Assembly: GCA_947166305.1 (NCBI GenBank)
Contig: CAMVDV010000006.1
Span: forward strand, 1-64,000
Length of the DNA stretch: 64,000 nucleotides
Source: an uncultured Prevotellaceae bacterium
GTDB lineage: Bacteria > Bacteroidota > Bacteroidia > Bacteroidales > Bacteroidaceae
Reading direction: 5' to 3'
The notes beneath the pieces are model-generated. The model did no database searches and was not told where the DNA came from. It saw only the letters and a list, made by a program, of their open reading frames with translations. This document shows positions 51,677-59,524 of this stretch, in pieces. The translations under genes and the position numbers were made by a program. The first letter of the stretch is position 1; each line of letters begins with the position of its first letter.

Positions 51677-53662
51677 ATGACGATAAGAATCGTATTCACA
51701 TTGCTCGGTTCGCTCGCACTGCTCATCTTCGGCATGAAGACGATGAGCGATGCGCTGCAGAAGATGGCCGGGCCGAAGCTCAGGCACGTTCTGGCTCGCA
51801 TGACTACCAATCGACTGACCGGAATGCTGACTGGAATAGGAGTGACAGCAGCCGTGCAGAGCTCAACGGCAACGACGGTGATGACCGTCTCGTTTGTCAA
51901 CGCCTCGCTTCTCACCCTTGCACAAGCCATCAGCATCATCATGGGTGCCAACATCGGCACTACACTCACGGCATGGATCATGTCGGCCGGCGTCTCGTTC
52001 AACATCGCGGATTTCGTTTGGCCGGCCTTCGTCGTTGCCATGTTTCTTATATATAAAAAGGAACACGAGACTGCGGGGCAGTTCATCTTCGGCGTGTCGT
52101 TCCTCTTCCTTGGCCTCGGCACGTTGCGTCAGACGGGCATCGACATGAATCTCGGAGAGAATGAGGCCGTGATAGGTTTCTTCAGTTCGTTCGACCCGGA
52201 AAGCATTACCACCACGCTGCTCTTCTTGCTCATAGGCAGCGTGCTCACCATGTGCGTACAGTCGTCGGCTGCCATCATGGCCATCACGATGATACTCTGC
52301 ACGTCGGGAGCTCTGCCCATCTATCAAGGCATTGCCCTTGTCATGGGCGAGAACATCGGCACCACCGTCACCTCCAACCTTGCGGCCATCACCGCTTCCA
52401 CTCAGGCTCGTCGCGCCGCCTTTGCCCATATGTTCTTCAACGTCTTCGGCGTCAGCTGGATGCTTTGCATCTTCCATCCCTTTGTTCGCTTCATCTGCCA
52501 GCTTGCAGGCTACGATGCAGATATGGACAAACAAGTGGTCGGAGCCGAAGCCTTCGCTGCCAATGCTGCCCGCTTGAGCGTAGTGCTCGCCACCTTCCAT
52601 ACTTGCTTCAACATCGTCAACACTGCCGTCCTCATCGGTTTCATCCCACAGATAGAGCGTTTGGTAAAGTGGGTCATCAAGGACAAGCCACAGAAGAAGA
52701 CGGCCAGCCGCCTGCAATACATCGGCGGTGGTCTGATGCAGACGCCCGAAATCTCCGTGCTGCAGGCACAGAAGGAGGTGGTCAGCTTTGCAGAACGGAT
52801 GCAACGAATGTTCGGCATGGCGCGGGCTTTGCTCGACGAAAAGGACAAGAAAGCCTTCGAAGCACAGGCCCTCGAAATAGAAAAGTACGAGGACATCGCC
52901 GACAACATGGAGATAGAGATAGCCAACTACCTCGACGAGGTGAGCAACGAGCACCTCTCGGACGAGACGAAAGGCAAGATACGCGACATGCTCCGCGAGA
53001 TAGGCGAACTGGAATCCATCGGCGATGCCTGCTACAAGATATCGCGTGTGGCAACTCATCGCAGGGAAATCCGGCAGGACTTCACCGCACGGCAGTACGA
53101 AGGCCTGCACGACATGCTCCGTCTCGTAGGCGAAGCCATGACGCAGATGATGGTCGTGGTGAGCGGTCGGCGCGAAGACACAAGCATCGAAACCTCACGT
53201 GAGATAGAGCGCGACATCAATGCCATGCGCGACAAACTCAAGGCCGAAGGCATCCGCGACGCTGCAGCACACGAATACTCCTATGCCATCAGTTCCATCT
53301 ACGCCGACATCATCTCGGAATGCGAGAAGCTGGGCGACTACATCATGAACGTCGTGGAAGCCCGCCTCGGCAAGAACATCCTCTCTTATCGCGGACTACA
53401 AATCAACACGGTGCGCAAGACGGTCGTCGTCGACGGAATGCCCTGTAGCCTCACGCGCACCGAGTTCGACATCCTCTGCCTGCTCCTGCAGAACCGCAAC
53501 CAAGTGCTCTCGCGCGGAGAGCTCATGGAAAAGATATGGGCCGACGTCATTGTCTCTGAGCACACGCTCAACGTCCACATCACGCGCCTCCGTAAGAAGC
53601 TTGGCCCCTACGCAGTCAACATCGTCAGCCGCCAAGGGTTCGGCTACGTCTTTGAGACATGA
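51677..53662 (+). CDS. Na/Pi cotransporter with PhoU domain and C-terminal OmpR-type DNA-binding domain
   Basis: The 661-residue protein has three parts. Residues 1 to about 330 form a Na/Pi cotransporter (two repeats with GVTAAVQSSTATTVMTVSF and TMCVQSSAAIMAITMIL). Residues about 360-550 are PhoU-like helices (ADNMEIEIANYLDEVSNEHL; ESIGDACYKISRV). Residues about 568-661 are a winged helix of the OmpR/PhoB effector type: CSLTRTEFDILCLLLQNRNQ, LSRGELMEKIW, LNVHITRLRKKLG and a final RQGFGYVF. The transporter-PhoU pair is common; the DNA-binding end is not. No frameshift is needed. It may be a membrane-bound phosphate-responsive regulator. Confidence 0.88.
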   Translation: MTIRIVFTLLGSLALLIFGMKTMSDALQKMAGPKLRHVLARMTTNRLTGMLTGIGVTAAVQSSTATTVMTVSFVNASLLTLAQAISIIMGANIGTTLTAWIMSAGVSFNIADFVWPAFVVAMFLIYKKEHETAGQFIFGVSFLFLGLGTLRQTGIDMNLGENEAVIGFFSSFDPESITTTLLFLLIGSVLTMCVQSSAAIMAITMILCTSGALPIYQGIALVMGENIGTTVTSNLAAITASTQARRAAFAHMFFNVFGVSWMLCIFHPFVRFICQLAGYDADMDKQVVGAEAFAANAARLSVVLATFHTCFNIVNTAVLIGFIPQIERLVKWVIKDKPQKKTASRLQYIGGGLMQTPEISVLQAQKEVVSFAERMQRMFGMARALLDEKDKKAFEAQALEIEKYEDIADNMEIEIANYLDEVSNEHLSDETKGKIRDMLREIGELESIGDACYKISRVATHRREIRQDFTARQYEGLHDMLRLVGEAMTQMMVVVSGRREDTSIETSREIERDINAMRDKLKAEGIRDAAAHEYSYAISSIYADIISECEKLGDYIMNVVEARLGKNILSYRGLQINTVRKTVVVDGMPCSLTRTEFDILCLLLQNRNQVLSRGELMEKIWADVIVSEHTLNVHITRLRKKLGPYAVNIVSRQGFGYVFET

Positions 53663-53745
53663 CGAAGCCTCCCTGACGCTCTATATAAGAAGATGTAGTG
53701 ACGTGTGGCATCGCATCCGTCCATAAATGCCAATGCCAAATGGCT

Positions 53746-53833
53746 CCTGTAAAGTTCGCAAATTGCTCATGTGCAGTTTGCCAATTCCACGTGTGGATTC
53801 ATCAAAACCCTCGTGTGGATTTTCTTCGCCCCA
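53746..53833. repeat. 22-bp tandem array I, four units
   Basis: Units at 53746, 53768, 53790 and 53812. The first two share TGT..AGTT.GC.AATT; the last two begin CGTGTGGATT as in array G. It lies between convergent genes in the gap 53663-53999, which has no gene. Confidence 0.8.
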
Positions 53834-53938
53834 CACGAGCCTTGAAGTCCAGACAGATAAAACCTGCCGAGACACACAATGAGAAGACGATAAATCCCAA
53901 TCAGTCATTAGGATTTGGGGTAAAAGCAAACAAAAAGA

Positions 53939-53972
53939 GAAGCCCTCGCCTGTTGTATCAGATGAGGGCTTC
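53939..53972. terminator. Bidirectional terminator between the cotransporter and the BspA-like gene
   Basis: GAAGCCCTC (53939-53947) pairs with GAGGGCTTC (53964-53972), with AAAAAGA before it and TTCTTTTT after it; it can serve both convergent transcripts. Confidence 0.8.
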
Positions 53973-53999
53973 TTCTTTTTAGGAATGCAGGAGCAACGA

Positions 54000-55079
54000 T
54001 TATTTCATCAGGACTTTCTTCGTCGAGCCGTCGGAGTAGCGGATGATGTTGATGCCGCGTTGTGCCGACTGAAGACGGCGTCCGTTCGTGTCATAAACAT
54101 CCTTCTTGCCTTCAGCAGAGCCTTGTGTAAGTTCGATGCCCGTCATGATAGCAATGTCGAACTTTCCCCAAATGGTATGCTCCTTGTACTGCTGATAGGA
54201 CTCCTTCGGAACATACAGGGTAACATTGCTTACATTGACACTATTGAAAGAATTTTCGTTCACCACCGGCGGTTCCTCGACAAGACATTTAATCTCTTTC
54301 AGGCCGCTGCAGTCAGAGAAGGCAAAGTAGCCGATGCGGGTTACGCTGTTAGGGATGGTGACGGAGGTCAGGCCGGTGCAGCTTTGGAAGGCAAAGTCGT
54401 CGATGCTGGTCACGCTCTCGGGGATGGTGACGGAGGTCAGGCCGCTGCAGTACCCGAAAGCATTGTGGCCGATGCGGGTCACGCCTTCGGGAATAACAAG
54501 GTCTTTTATCTCCTCACCATTCAAATATAAATGATGAGCATAGTAAAGAGGATTGCTAAAATCATTAAAATTAAAATTGATATTGCACCATGCGGTTAAA
54601 TCAGTAATATGGACAGAAGTCAGGCCGGTGCAGTTTTTGAAGGCATAGTCGCCGATGCTGGTCACGCTGTTACCGATGGTGACGGATTCCAGGTCGCTGC
54701 AATTATAGAAGGCCATGTGGCCGATGCTGGTCACGCTGTTCGGGATGGTGACGGTGGTCAGGTTTCTGCATTTATAGAAGGCATATTCACCGATACTTAT
54801 AACACTCTCGGGAATGATGATGGTGGTTAGATATATGCAGTCTTCGAATGCTTCATCTCCGATACTGCTTACGCTGTAGTTAACGCCATCATGAGTAATA
54901 GTTTCAGGAATTATTTTTTTACCAGAATAATAACTACCAATAGGTTTTTTTGTTACTTCTGCCAACTGAGTCTTAGGAAATAATTTGTAATAGATGCCGT
55001 CTATCTCAACGGCGTCGGCATTGGCATTGACGCTTGCCAGCAGAGCAAGCATGGAAAGGAGAAAATGTTTTGTTTTCAT
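54000..55079 (-). CDS. BspA-type leucine-rich repeat protein with C-terminal sorting-like domain
   Basis: The 359-residue secreted protein has a signal peptide (MKTKHFLLSMLALLASVNANA), about nine TpLRR units ([21 protein letters not shown]), a hinge (EIKCLVEEPPVVNENSFNSVNVSNVTLYVPKESYQQYK) and an end VYDTNGRRLQSAQRGINIIR..KKVLMK of the type that directs Bacteroidetes proteins to the surface. Its ATG overlaps the stop of the upstream P-loop gene (ATGA), so the two are translationally coupled. It shows what the truncated protein at 11127 probably lacks. Confidence 0.88.
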   Translation of the reverse strand: MKTKHFLLSMLALLASVNANADAVEIDGIYYKLFPKTQLAEVTKKPIGSYYSGKKIIPETITHDGVNYSVSSIGDEAFEDCIYLTTIIIPESVISIGEYAFYKCRNLTTVTIPNSVTSIGHMAFYNCSDLESVTIGNSVTSIGDYAFKNCTGLTSVHITDLTAWCNINFNFNDFSNPLYYAHHLYLNGEEIKDLVIPEGVTRIGHNAFGYCSGLTSVTIPESVTSIDDFAFQSCTGLTSVTIPNSVTRIGYFAFSDCSGLKEIKCLVEEPPVVNENSFNSVNVSNVTLYVPKESYQQYKEHTIWGKFDIAIMTGIELTQGSAEGKKDVYDTNGRRLQSAQRGINIIRYSDGSTKKVLMK

Positions 55080-55642
55080 GAGATGTATTTTTTTGCAAAT
55101 TTGTTATCAATCATTTGTTTCAGTTCATTAGCGAGTTTGTTCCAGTCTGGCTCTTTCTTTGCTGTTCTTGCAACTCTCAGCTTTTGCCGGAGGAGATTCA
55201 GTCTGATCCATACGGTTGCGAATGTGTAGGCGAGATGTGCGTTTATGAAGTAGTGCATGGCATCCACGCCGACGCCGTCCGAGCGGCAGGCTGAGAAACA
55301 GATGTTTGCCTCGTAGGCACTCATCTCATTTTCAGACTCAATAGGTGTCCACACACCGTTCTCATAGACAAACATCGGCACGTTCTTTTGGTCTGGCAAC
55401 TTGCCGTTGAAGAAGCGGATGTTGTCCTCGATGACTTCCGGCGTGTCGCCGCATGTGGCAATAAAGATGTTGACCTTCTTGAGCGGGCTTCTTGCCCGAT
55501 AGTTAGGGATAATCACACGGATGTCTCCCTTGCTGTTGGGCAAAGACCCTGCCAGCTCTTCGACCAACGCACGCAGGGTGCTGGTCTTGCCTTGTCCGCC
55601 TCTGTCGTACAAGACAACAATCTCATCGAGTTTCTTATTCAT
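55076..55642 (-). CDS. P-loop ATP-binding protein of unknown function
   Basis: The 188-residue protein opens with a Walker A motif, YDRGGQGKTSTLRALVEEL (residues about 12-30), and a Walker-B-like hydrophobic strand VNIFIATCGDTPEV (about 57-70). Two cysteines (ICFSACRSDG) occur near residue 116, and the C-terminus is basic and helical. There is no known family that I recognise. It overlaps the BspA-like gene by four bases and is preceded by a leader of about 370 bases with strong foldbacks. Possible roles include a small regulator or kinase. Confidence 0.7.
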   Translation of the reverse strand: MNKKLDEIVVLYDRGGQGKTSTLRALVEELAGSLPNSKGDIRVIIPNYRARSPLKKVNIFIATCGDTPEVIEDNIRFFNGKLPDQKNVPMFVYENGVWTPIESENEMSAYEANICFSACRSDGVGVDAMHYFINAHLAYTFATVWIRLNLLRQKLRVARTAKKEPDWNKLANELKQMIDNKFAKKYIS

Positions 55643-55689
55643 AGGCTTTTTGTCTTTAATGTTGGTTTATAATAATAAATAATGTGTGT

Positions 55690-56012
55690 TGACTATCGGG
55701 CACAAAGAAAGCGTGGGACTGTATGTCACATCTCCAAGCTGAAGGTCCTGAGAAAACCTGGTCATAAAAGATGATATTAAAGCAGTTCCACGCTACCACG
55801 TGAAGCTGCTATGTCTATCTCTTTATGACCGTTGACCAAGATAAAGGTCTCCGAGGTTCTTTGCAAATCTTGAAAATTTCTCAGGTTCTCAGCTTGCAAG
55901 AAAGAGCATAACGCTTCGTTTATTTCCAATAAGTTTTGCCGGCCGCTGCCGTCAATCCCTGTCTTTGCCGGCTCCCGCACGAGGCGAAAGGCTGTGTGTG
56001 ACACAGGGTATC
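55690..56012 (-). ncRNA. Structured leader upstream of the P-loop/BspA operon
   Basis: On the minus strand CAAGCTGAGAACCTGAGAAA (about 55900-55880) can pair with the stretch near 55755-55732 that ends TTCAGCTTGG. Inside that stem GGTCATAAAGAG pairs with CTTTTATGACC. AGCGTGGAACTG in the loop (about 55800-55789) matches CAGTCCCACGCT outside it (55720-55709), a possible pseudoknot. A GTG-started frame of 75 codons (56004-55777) overlaps part of it and could be a leader peptide or chance. The RNA call is inferred. Confidence 0.4.
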
Positions 56013-56018
56013 ACGCTG

Positions 56019-56026
56019 CAAATTTA
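56019..56026 (-). promoter_or_regulatory. Promoter -7 box of the P-loop/BspA operon
   Basis: TAAATTTG on the minus strand, about 375 bases upstream of the P-loop gene. Confidence 0.6.
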
Positions 56027-56080
56027 CGGAATTATTCAATACGTGCAAAGAATTTGCAGAATTATTTTTGTCTGATGCCA

Positions 56081-56590
56081 GTAGGGACGCGCCGTGGCGC
56101 GTCCGCCCGCCGCAAGAATAAATGTCACACAGAAAACACGGAAAACACGGAAAAGGTTTTGTGGTCTATTGTTTCTTGTTCGTGCGGATTTGCTTGTTCG
56201 TGCGGATTTGAAATCCGCACGCAGGGAGTATAGGTATTTGCAATCCCGACATAATTGTTTCAGCGCATTGCAAATGCTTATATTCAATGCTGTCGGACCA
56301 GCAAATCCGACAGAACGGGAAACTATTCTGCGAATCATATTAAGGAGTGCCCTATCGGGCAGAAATCTAACAAATCGATTCAAATCTGTCAAATCTTTAT
56401 GATTTTTGCCTGTTGATTTGTTTGATTTGTAAAGATTTGAAAGATTTCTCGCCGCAGGCGACTAAACAAGAGTGCCTTTATACTCTTTCGAAACGTCAAT
56501 TATTAAATACTGTCAGACCAGCAAATCCGACAGAACGGGCTTCTGTGCTTTCTGTGTGACATTTGCGGACGCGCCACGGCGCGTCCCTAC
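56081..56590. repeat. 510-bp composite repeat bounded by inverted ends
   Basis: The left end (GTAGGGACGCGCC...AATGTCACACAGAAA, 56081-56134) reappears inverted at 56540-56590. The inside holds GTGCGGATTTGAAATCCGCAC, two copies of CAGCAAATCCGACAGAACGG (56298 and 56518) and T/A-rich stretches. It encodes no convincing protein and looks like a non-autonomous mobile or composite repeat. Confidence 0.65.
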
Positions 56591-56605
56591 AGGGCGACTG
56601 CTAAA

Positions 56606-56671
56606 CACGTTTAGTTTCGAAAGTAAACACGTTTAGTTAGGCAATTAAACACGTTTAGTTTCGGAAGTAAC
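56606..56671. repeat. 22-bp tandem array J, three units
   Basis: Units at 56606, 56628 and 56650 begin CACGTTTAGTT and end GTAAA or TTAAA; related to arrays A and C. Confidence 0.85.
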
Positions 56672-56773
56672 CCTGCGACTTATTTTTACACGCATTGCAA
56701 ATGCTTTTATTCCTCACCTGTTGGATTACAAATCCGACAGGACAAGACTACTTGACTACTGCCGAAAGATGAG

Positions 56774-56839
56774 TTAGTAAACTGGAGTTTATCCATTAGT
56801 AAATTGACGTTTACTAAGGAGTAAATGGCAATTTACTAA
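56774..56839. repeat. 22-bp tandem array K, three units
   Basis: Units at 56774, 56796 and 56818 follow AGTAAAnTG...TTTA(C/T); a weaker fourth starts at 56840. The middle unit is a dyad TTAGTAAA...TTTACTAA, like the first unit of array G. Confidence 0.8.
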
Positions 56840-56881
56840 CGGGTCGATTTCAGTTTTCATGTAGTCTGTCCGTTTCTTATG

Positions 56882-56975
56882 TAGGGACGTGCCGTGGCGC
56901 GTCCGCCTGCTGCGACACATTCTCTTCGGATGTACTTTCGCAGTCAAAACGGACACACCGCGGCGCGTCCCTACT
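56882..56975. repeat. Pair of degenerate GGACGCGCC palindromes
   Basis: GTAGGGACGTGCCGTGGCGC (from 56882) and CGCGGCGCGTCCCTAC (ending about 56971) are inverted relatives of the 13.1-kb and 56.1-kb copies. No gene is visible from 56005 to 57050. Confidence 0.65.
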
Positions 56976-57050
56976 TATACCGGAATGAGGTTATTGTAAT
57001 TATTCCAATTTGTTTCTACTGCTATTTGCAAAAGCAATGTGAAAGGTCCG

Positions 57051-57983
57051 TCATGATTTCCATCGCCAGGTCTTTCTGACGATGACGTTTATCGCGTGGC
57101 TGATGGTACGCAAGTGGAAGTTTTTGCCCAACACTATCAGCAGGACGGCTGAGAGGATGAGCACAATGCCAATGACAAGACGCAGGGTGAGCGATTCGTC
57201 AAAGACCATCACACCGATGGCTACCGCGGTCAATGGCTCCAAGGCTCCCATGATGGCTGTAGGTGTGGCGCCCACTTCATGAACGGCAACGGTCATCAAT
57301 ACAAGCGAAAGCACCGTTGGCACCAGGCCAAGCCAGCAGGCAAAGAACCATGCACGGGGCGACGGCGGCAACATGAGATGCAGGTCGGGCGAGGTGAACG
57401 AATAGGCCAGCAACGAGAACATACATATCAGTAGGACATAGAACGTGAGCTTCAGCGATGACATGCGGATGCTCGACTGATTGACCACTACGATATAGAC
57501 GGCGTAAGTCAGCGACGACACCATGACCAGAAGGACACCTGTCGCGCTGAGCGTTACGCCTGCATCGCCTCTGTAGAGCAAGCCTATGCCCGCTAAGGCA
57601 AGGATGATGGCCGTAACCGCCCGAGCAGTGACCTTCTCCCTGAAGCATGTAGCCATGATGACAGCCACCATCACGGGATAGACAAACAGGATGGTGGAGG
57701 CAATGCCGGCATCCATGAACCGGAAGCTCTGATAGTATGTAATGCTCGATGCTGCAAAGAGCACTCCGAGCGAGCCGTGCGTCTTCAGTTCTCTGCCGCT
57801 GATTCGGAAGGATTTGCGCTCCACAATCAACATCACAGCCAGCATCAGCACTGCCATGGAGAAACGATAGAAGAGTACGGACGACGTATTCACGCCCTCC
57901 TCGTAGAGCGGCAAGGCTCCGAACGGGTTGGTGCCATAACAGACTGCTGCCAGTATGCCGCAGACAATTCCTTTATGCTTCAT
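57051..57983 (-). CDS. EamA-family (DMT) transporter
   Basis: The 310-residue membrane protein has ten helices in two EamA halves (GIVCGILAAVCYGTNPFGALPLYEEGVNTSSVLFYRF; then VSSLTYAVYIVVVNQSSIRM). It is distinct from the carrier at 40479. The substrate is unknown. Its start lies 13 bases downstream of the flavodoxin-like gene, so the two may be cotranscribed. The Met at 57983 is chosen over 58061, which would overlap that gene. Confidence 0.87.
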   Translation of the reverse strand: MKHKGIVCGILAAVCYGTNPFGALPLYEEGVNTSSVLFYRFSMAVLMLAVMLIVERKSFRISGRELKTHGSLGVLFAASSITYYQSFRFMDAGIASTILFVYPVMVAVIMATCFREKVTARAVTAIILALAGIGLLYRGDAGVTLSATGVLLVMVSSLTYAVYIVVVNQSSIRMSSLKLTFYVLLICMFSLLAYSFTSPDLHLMLPPSPRAWFFACWLGLVPTVLSLVLMTVAVHEVGATPTAIMGALEPLTAVAIGVMVFDESLTLRLVIGIVLILSAVLLIVLGKNFHLRTISHAINVIVRKTWRWKS

Positions 57984-57996
57984 TCGCTGCGGGTGG

Positions 57997-58533
57997 TCAG
58001 ATGCTTTGGCCAATCTCGTAGGCTTCCTGAAGTTTTGGATTGCCTTCAATCTCACGGGCATCGTTCACGCCACCGCAGAAGAGCGTTCCTGCCAGCCGAC
58101 TCTTGGGATAACAGTCAATCCAGCCCGTCAGTCCTGTCTCGGCACGTTTCGGTGTCTCGGCTTCATCTTCGGCAGCAGTGGTCAGCAGATAGACGTCACG
58201 GAACTGGTAATCCTGTTCGTACATCGCGTTCATGCGGTCGATGAGCGTCTTCATCTGGCCGCTCATTTCATAATAGTAGATAGGCGTTGCCCAGCAGATG
58301 ACATCAGCCTTCAGCACCTTCTGCATGATGTCGTTCACGTCGTCCTTGATGGCGCAACGTCCAAGTTTTTGGCAAGCCAGGCATCCCTTGCAGAACTGTA
58401 TGTCTTTGCCGACAAGCGAAATCTTCTCCACATCGTTTCCGGCAGCCTTGGCGCCTTCTGCAAATTTCTCAGCAAGCATGTCGCTGTTTGAGCCATGTCG
58501 CAGGCTCGTTGATATTACAATGACCTTTTTCAT
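57997..58533 (-). CDS. Flavodoxin-like NAD(P)H:FMN oxidoreductase family protein
   Basis: The 178-residue protein has the FMN phosphate loop STSLRHGSNSDMLAEKF (about 9-25), CKGCLACQKLGRCAIKDD (about 48-65), WATPIYYYEMSGQMKTLIDRM (about 81-101) and a C-terminal EAYEIGQSI. It is of the NADPH-dependent FMN reductase/iron-sulfur flavoprotein type. The CxxC...C cluster may be redox-active or bind a cluster, though spacing is short. No specific substrate is visible. Confidence 0.87.
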   Translation of the reverse strand: MKKVIVISTSLRHGSNSDMLAEKFAEGAKAAGNDVEKISLVGKDIQFCKGCLACQKLGRCAIKDDVNDIMQKVLKADVICWATPIYYYEMSGQMKTLIDRMNAMYEQDYQFRDVYLLTTAAEDEAETPKRAETGLTGWIDCYPKSRLAGTLFCGGVNDAREIEGNPKLQEAYEIGQSI

Positions 58534-58783
58534 GTTTTTATGTTTATTTATTGTTCGCTAAATTGGATGTATATAAGTCTATGTCAGTCTTCAGACTCGC
58601 GATGGTGCAATTGCCGTCATCTTGCCGAGTCTCGACATCAGAACGATGTTCTCTAATTTTATCGAGGTGAGTGCCAATGCATTCTTCTGAGAAGGCGAGA
58701 CAAACAAAGCGGATGGAGTCTAAATGCTGTTCATCAAAACTATCCTTCCCGTTGATTGGGACGATAGTAGAGGTGAGTGGAGG

Positions 58784-59488
58784 TCAGAGGTTTGTGCGCT
58801 TCACGTCGAAGAGATAGGACACCTTGGCAATGATGGTGCTGTTGGCGCTGCGGGAGAAGGGGTCCTTCTTCGTGCTGCCGAAGATGTCGCTCAGTCCGTA
58901 GTAGTAGCGCCCTTCGAGGATGAAGTGATGCCCCGTCTTGGTGCTCACGTCCATGCCCAGTCCGCCTGTGATGCCGTATTCAAACTTCTTCTGCACGCTG
59001 AGGTCGTGCTGCGAGAGTCCGCCCACAAGCGCTTGAGGCACGTTGTAGCGCGCACCATCTCTCGTCGACTCGCCGATGCAGAAGGCTATCTGTGGTCCTA
59101 TGACAAGGAAACCTTTCACTCCACCTCTCTCACGACCGAAGCCAAGGTTGGCAAGAAGAGGCATCTGCATGTAGTGGATGGTGCGGCGATAGGCAGGGCC
59201 TGTGGCTTCTGCCTGGGGGACTTCCGTCCATCCTCCCTGCGCATAGTTCAGTTCGCCCTGAAAAGCACAAATCAGGTTGAAGTATTTCTCACAAGTGTAG
59301 CGCGCGGTGAGACCGACGACGGGACCAATCTTGAACTTCTGCCGAATGGATGGCTTGAACGACATACGATTCATTGCGATGCCTGCGTTCACGCCCACGG
59401 CAAAGTCGGTGCGCGGCTGCCCCACCTGCGCAAGAAGGGAAGACATGCAGAAAATGAGATATGCAGAAAATAAGAGGATGCGTTTCAT
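58784..59488 (-). CDS. Outer-membrane beta-barrel protein (PorT/OMP_b-brl type)
   Basis: The 234-residue product has a signal peptide (MKRILLFSAYLIFCMSSLLAQ) and alternating strands such as FAVGVNAGIAMNRMSFKP, GPVVGLTARYTCEKYF and HHFILEGRYYYGLSDIF. It ends KVSYLFDVKRTNL. The pattern fits eight-stranded PorT-like barrels of Bacteroidetes. It lies 36 bases downstream of the LysM protein gene. Role unknown; it may be structural. Confidence 0.8.
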   Translation of the reverse strand: MKRILLFSAYLIFCMSSLLAQVGQPRTDFAVGVNAGIAMNRMSFKPSIRQKFKIGPVVGLTARYTCEKYFNLICAFQGELNYAQGGWTEVPQAEATGPAYRRTIHYMQMPLLANLGFGRERGGVKGFLVIGPQIAFCIGESTRDGARYNVPQALVGGLSQHDLSVQKKFEYGITGGLGMDVSTKTGHHFILEGRYYYGLSDIFGSTKKDPFSRSANSTIIAKVSYLFDVKRTNL

Positions 59489-59524
59489 CTTTTCACTTTT
59501 TCACCTTTACACATTTTCACCTTT

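Noticed and set aside
55777-56004. GTG-started 75-codon frame as a confident gene
   Set aside because: It overlaps the strongly folded leader and has no recognised domain; noted only as a possible leader peptide.
58556-58783. Open frame continuing past the stop of the outer-membrane barrel gene on the minus strand, about 75 codons
   Set aside because: No start codon, no recognised domain and lower coding character; chance or an old remnant cannot be told apart.
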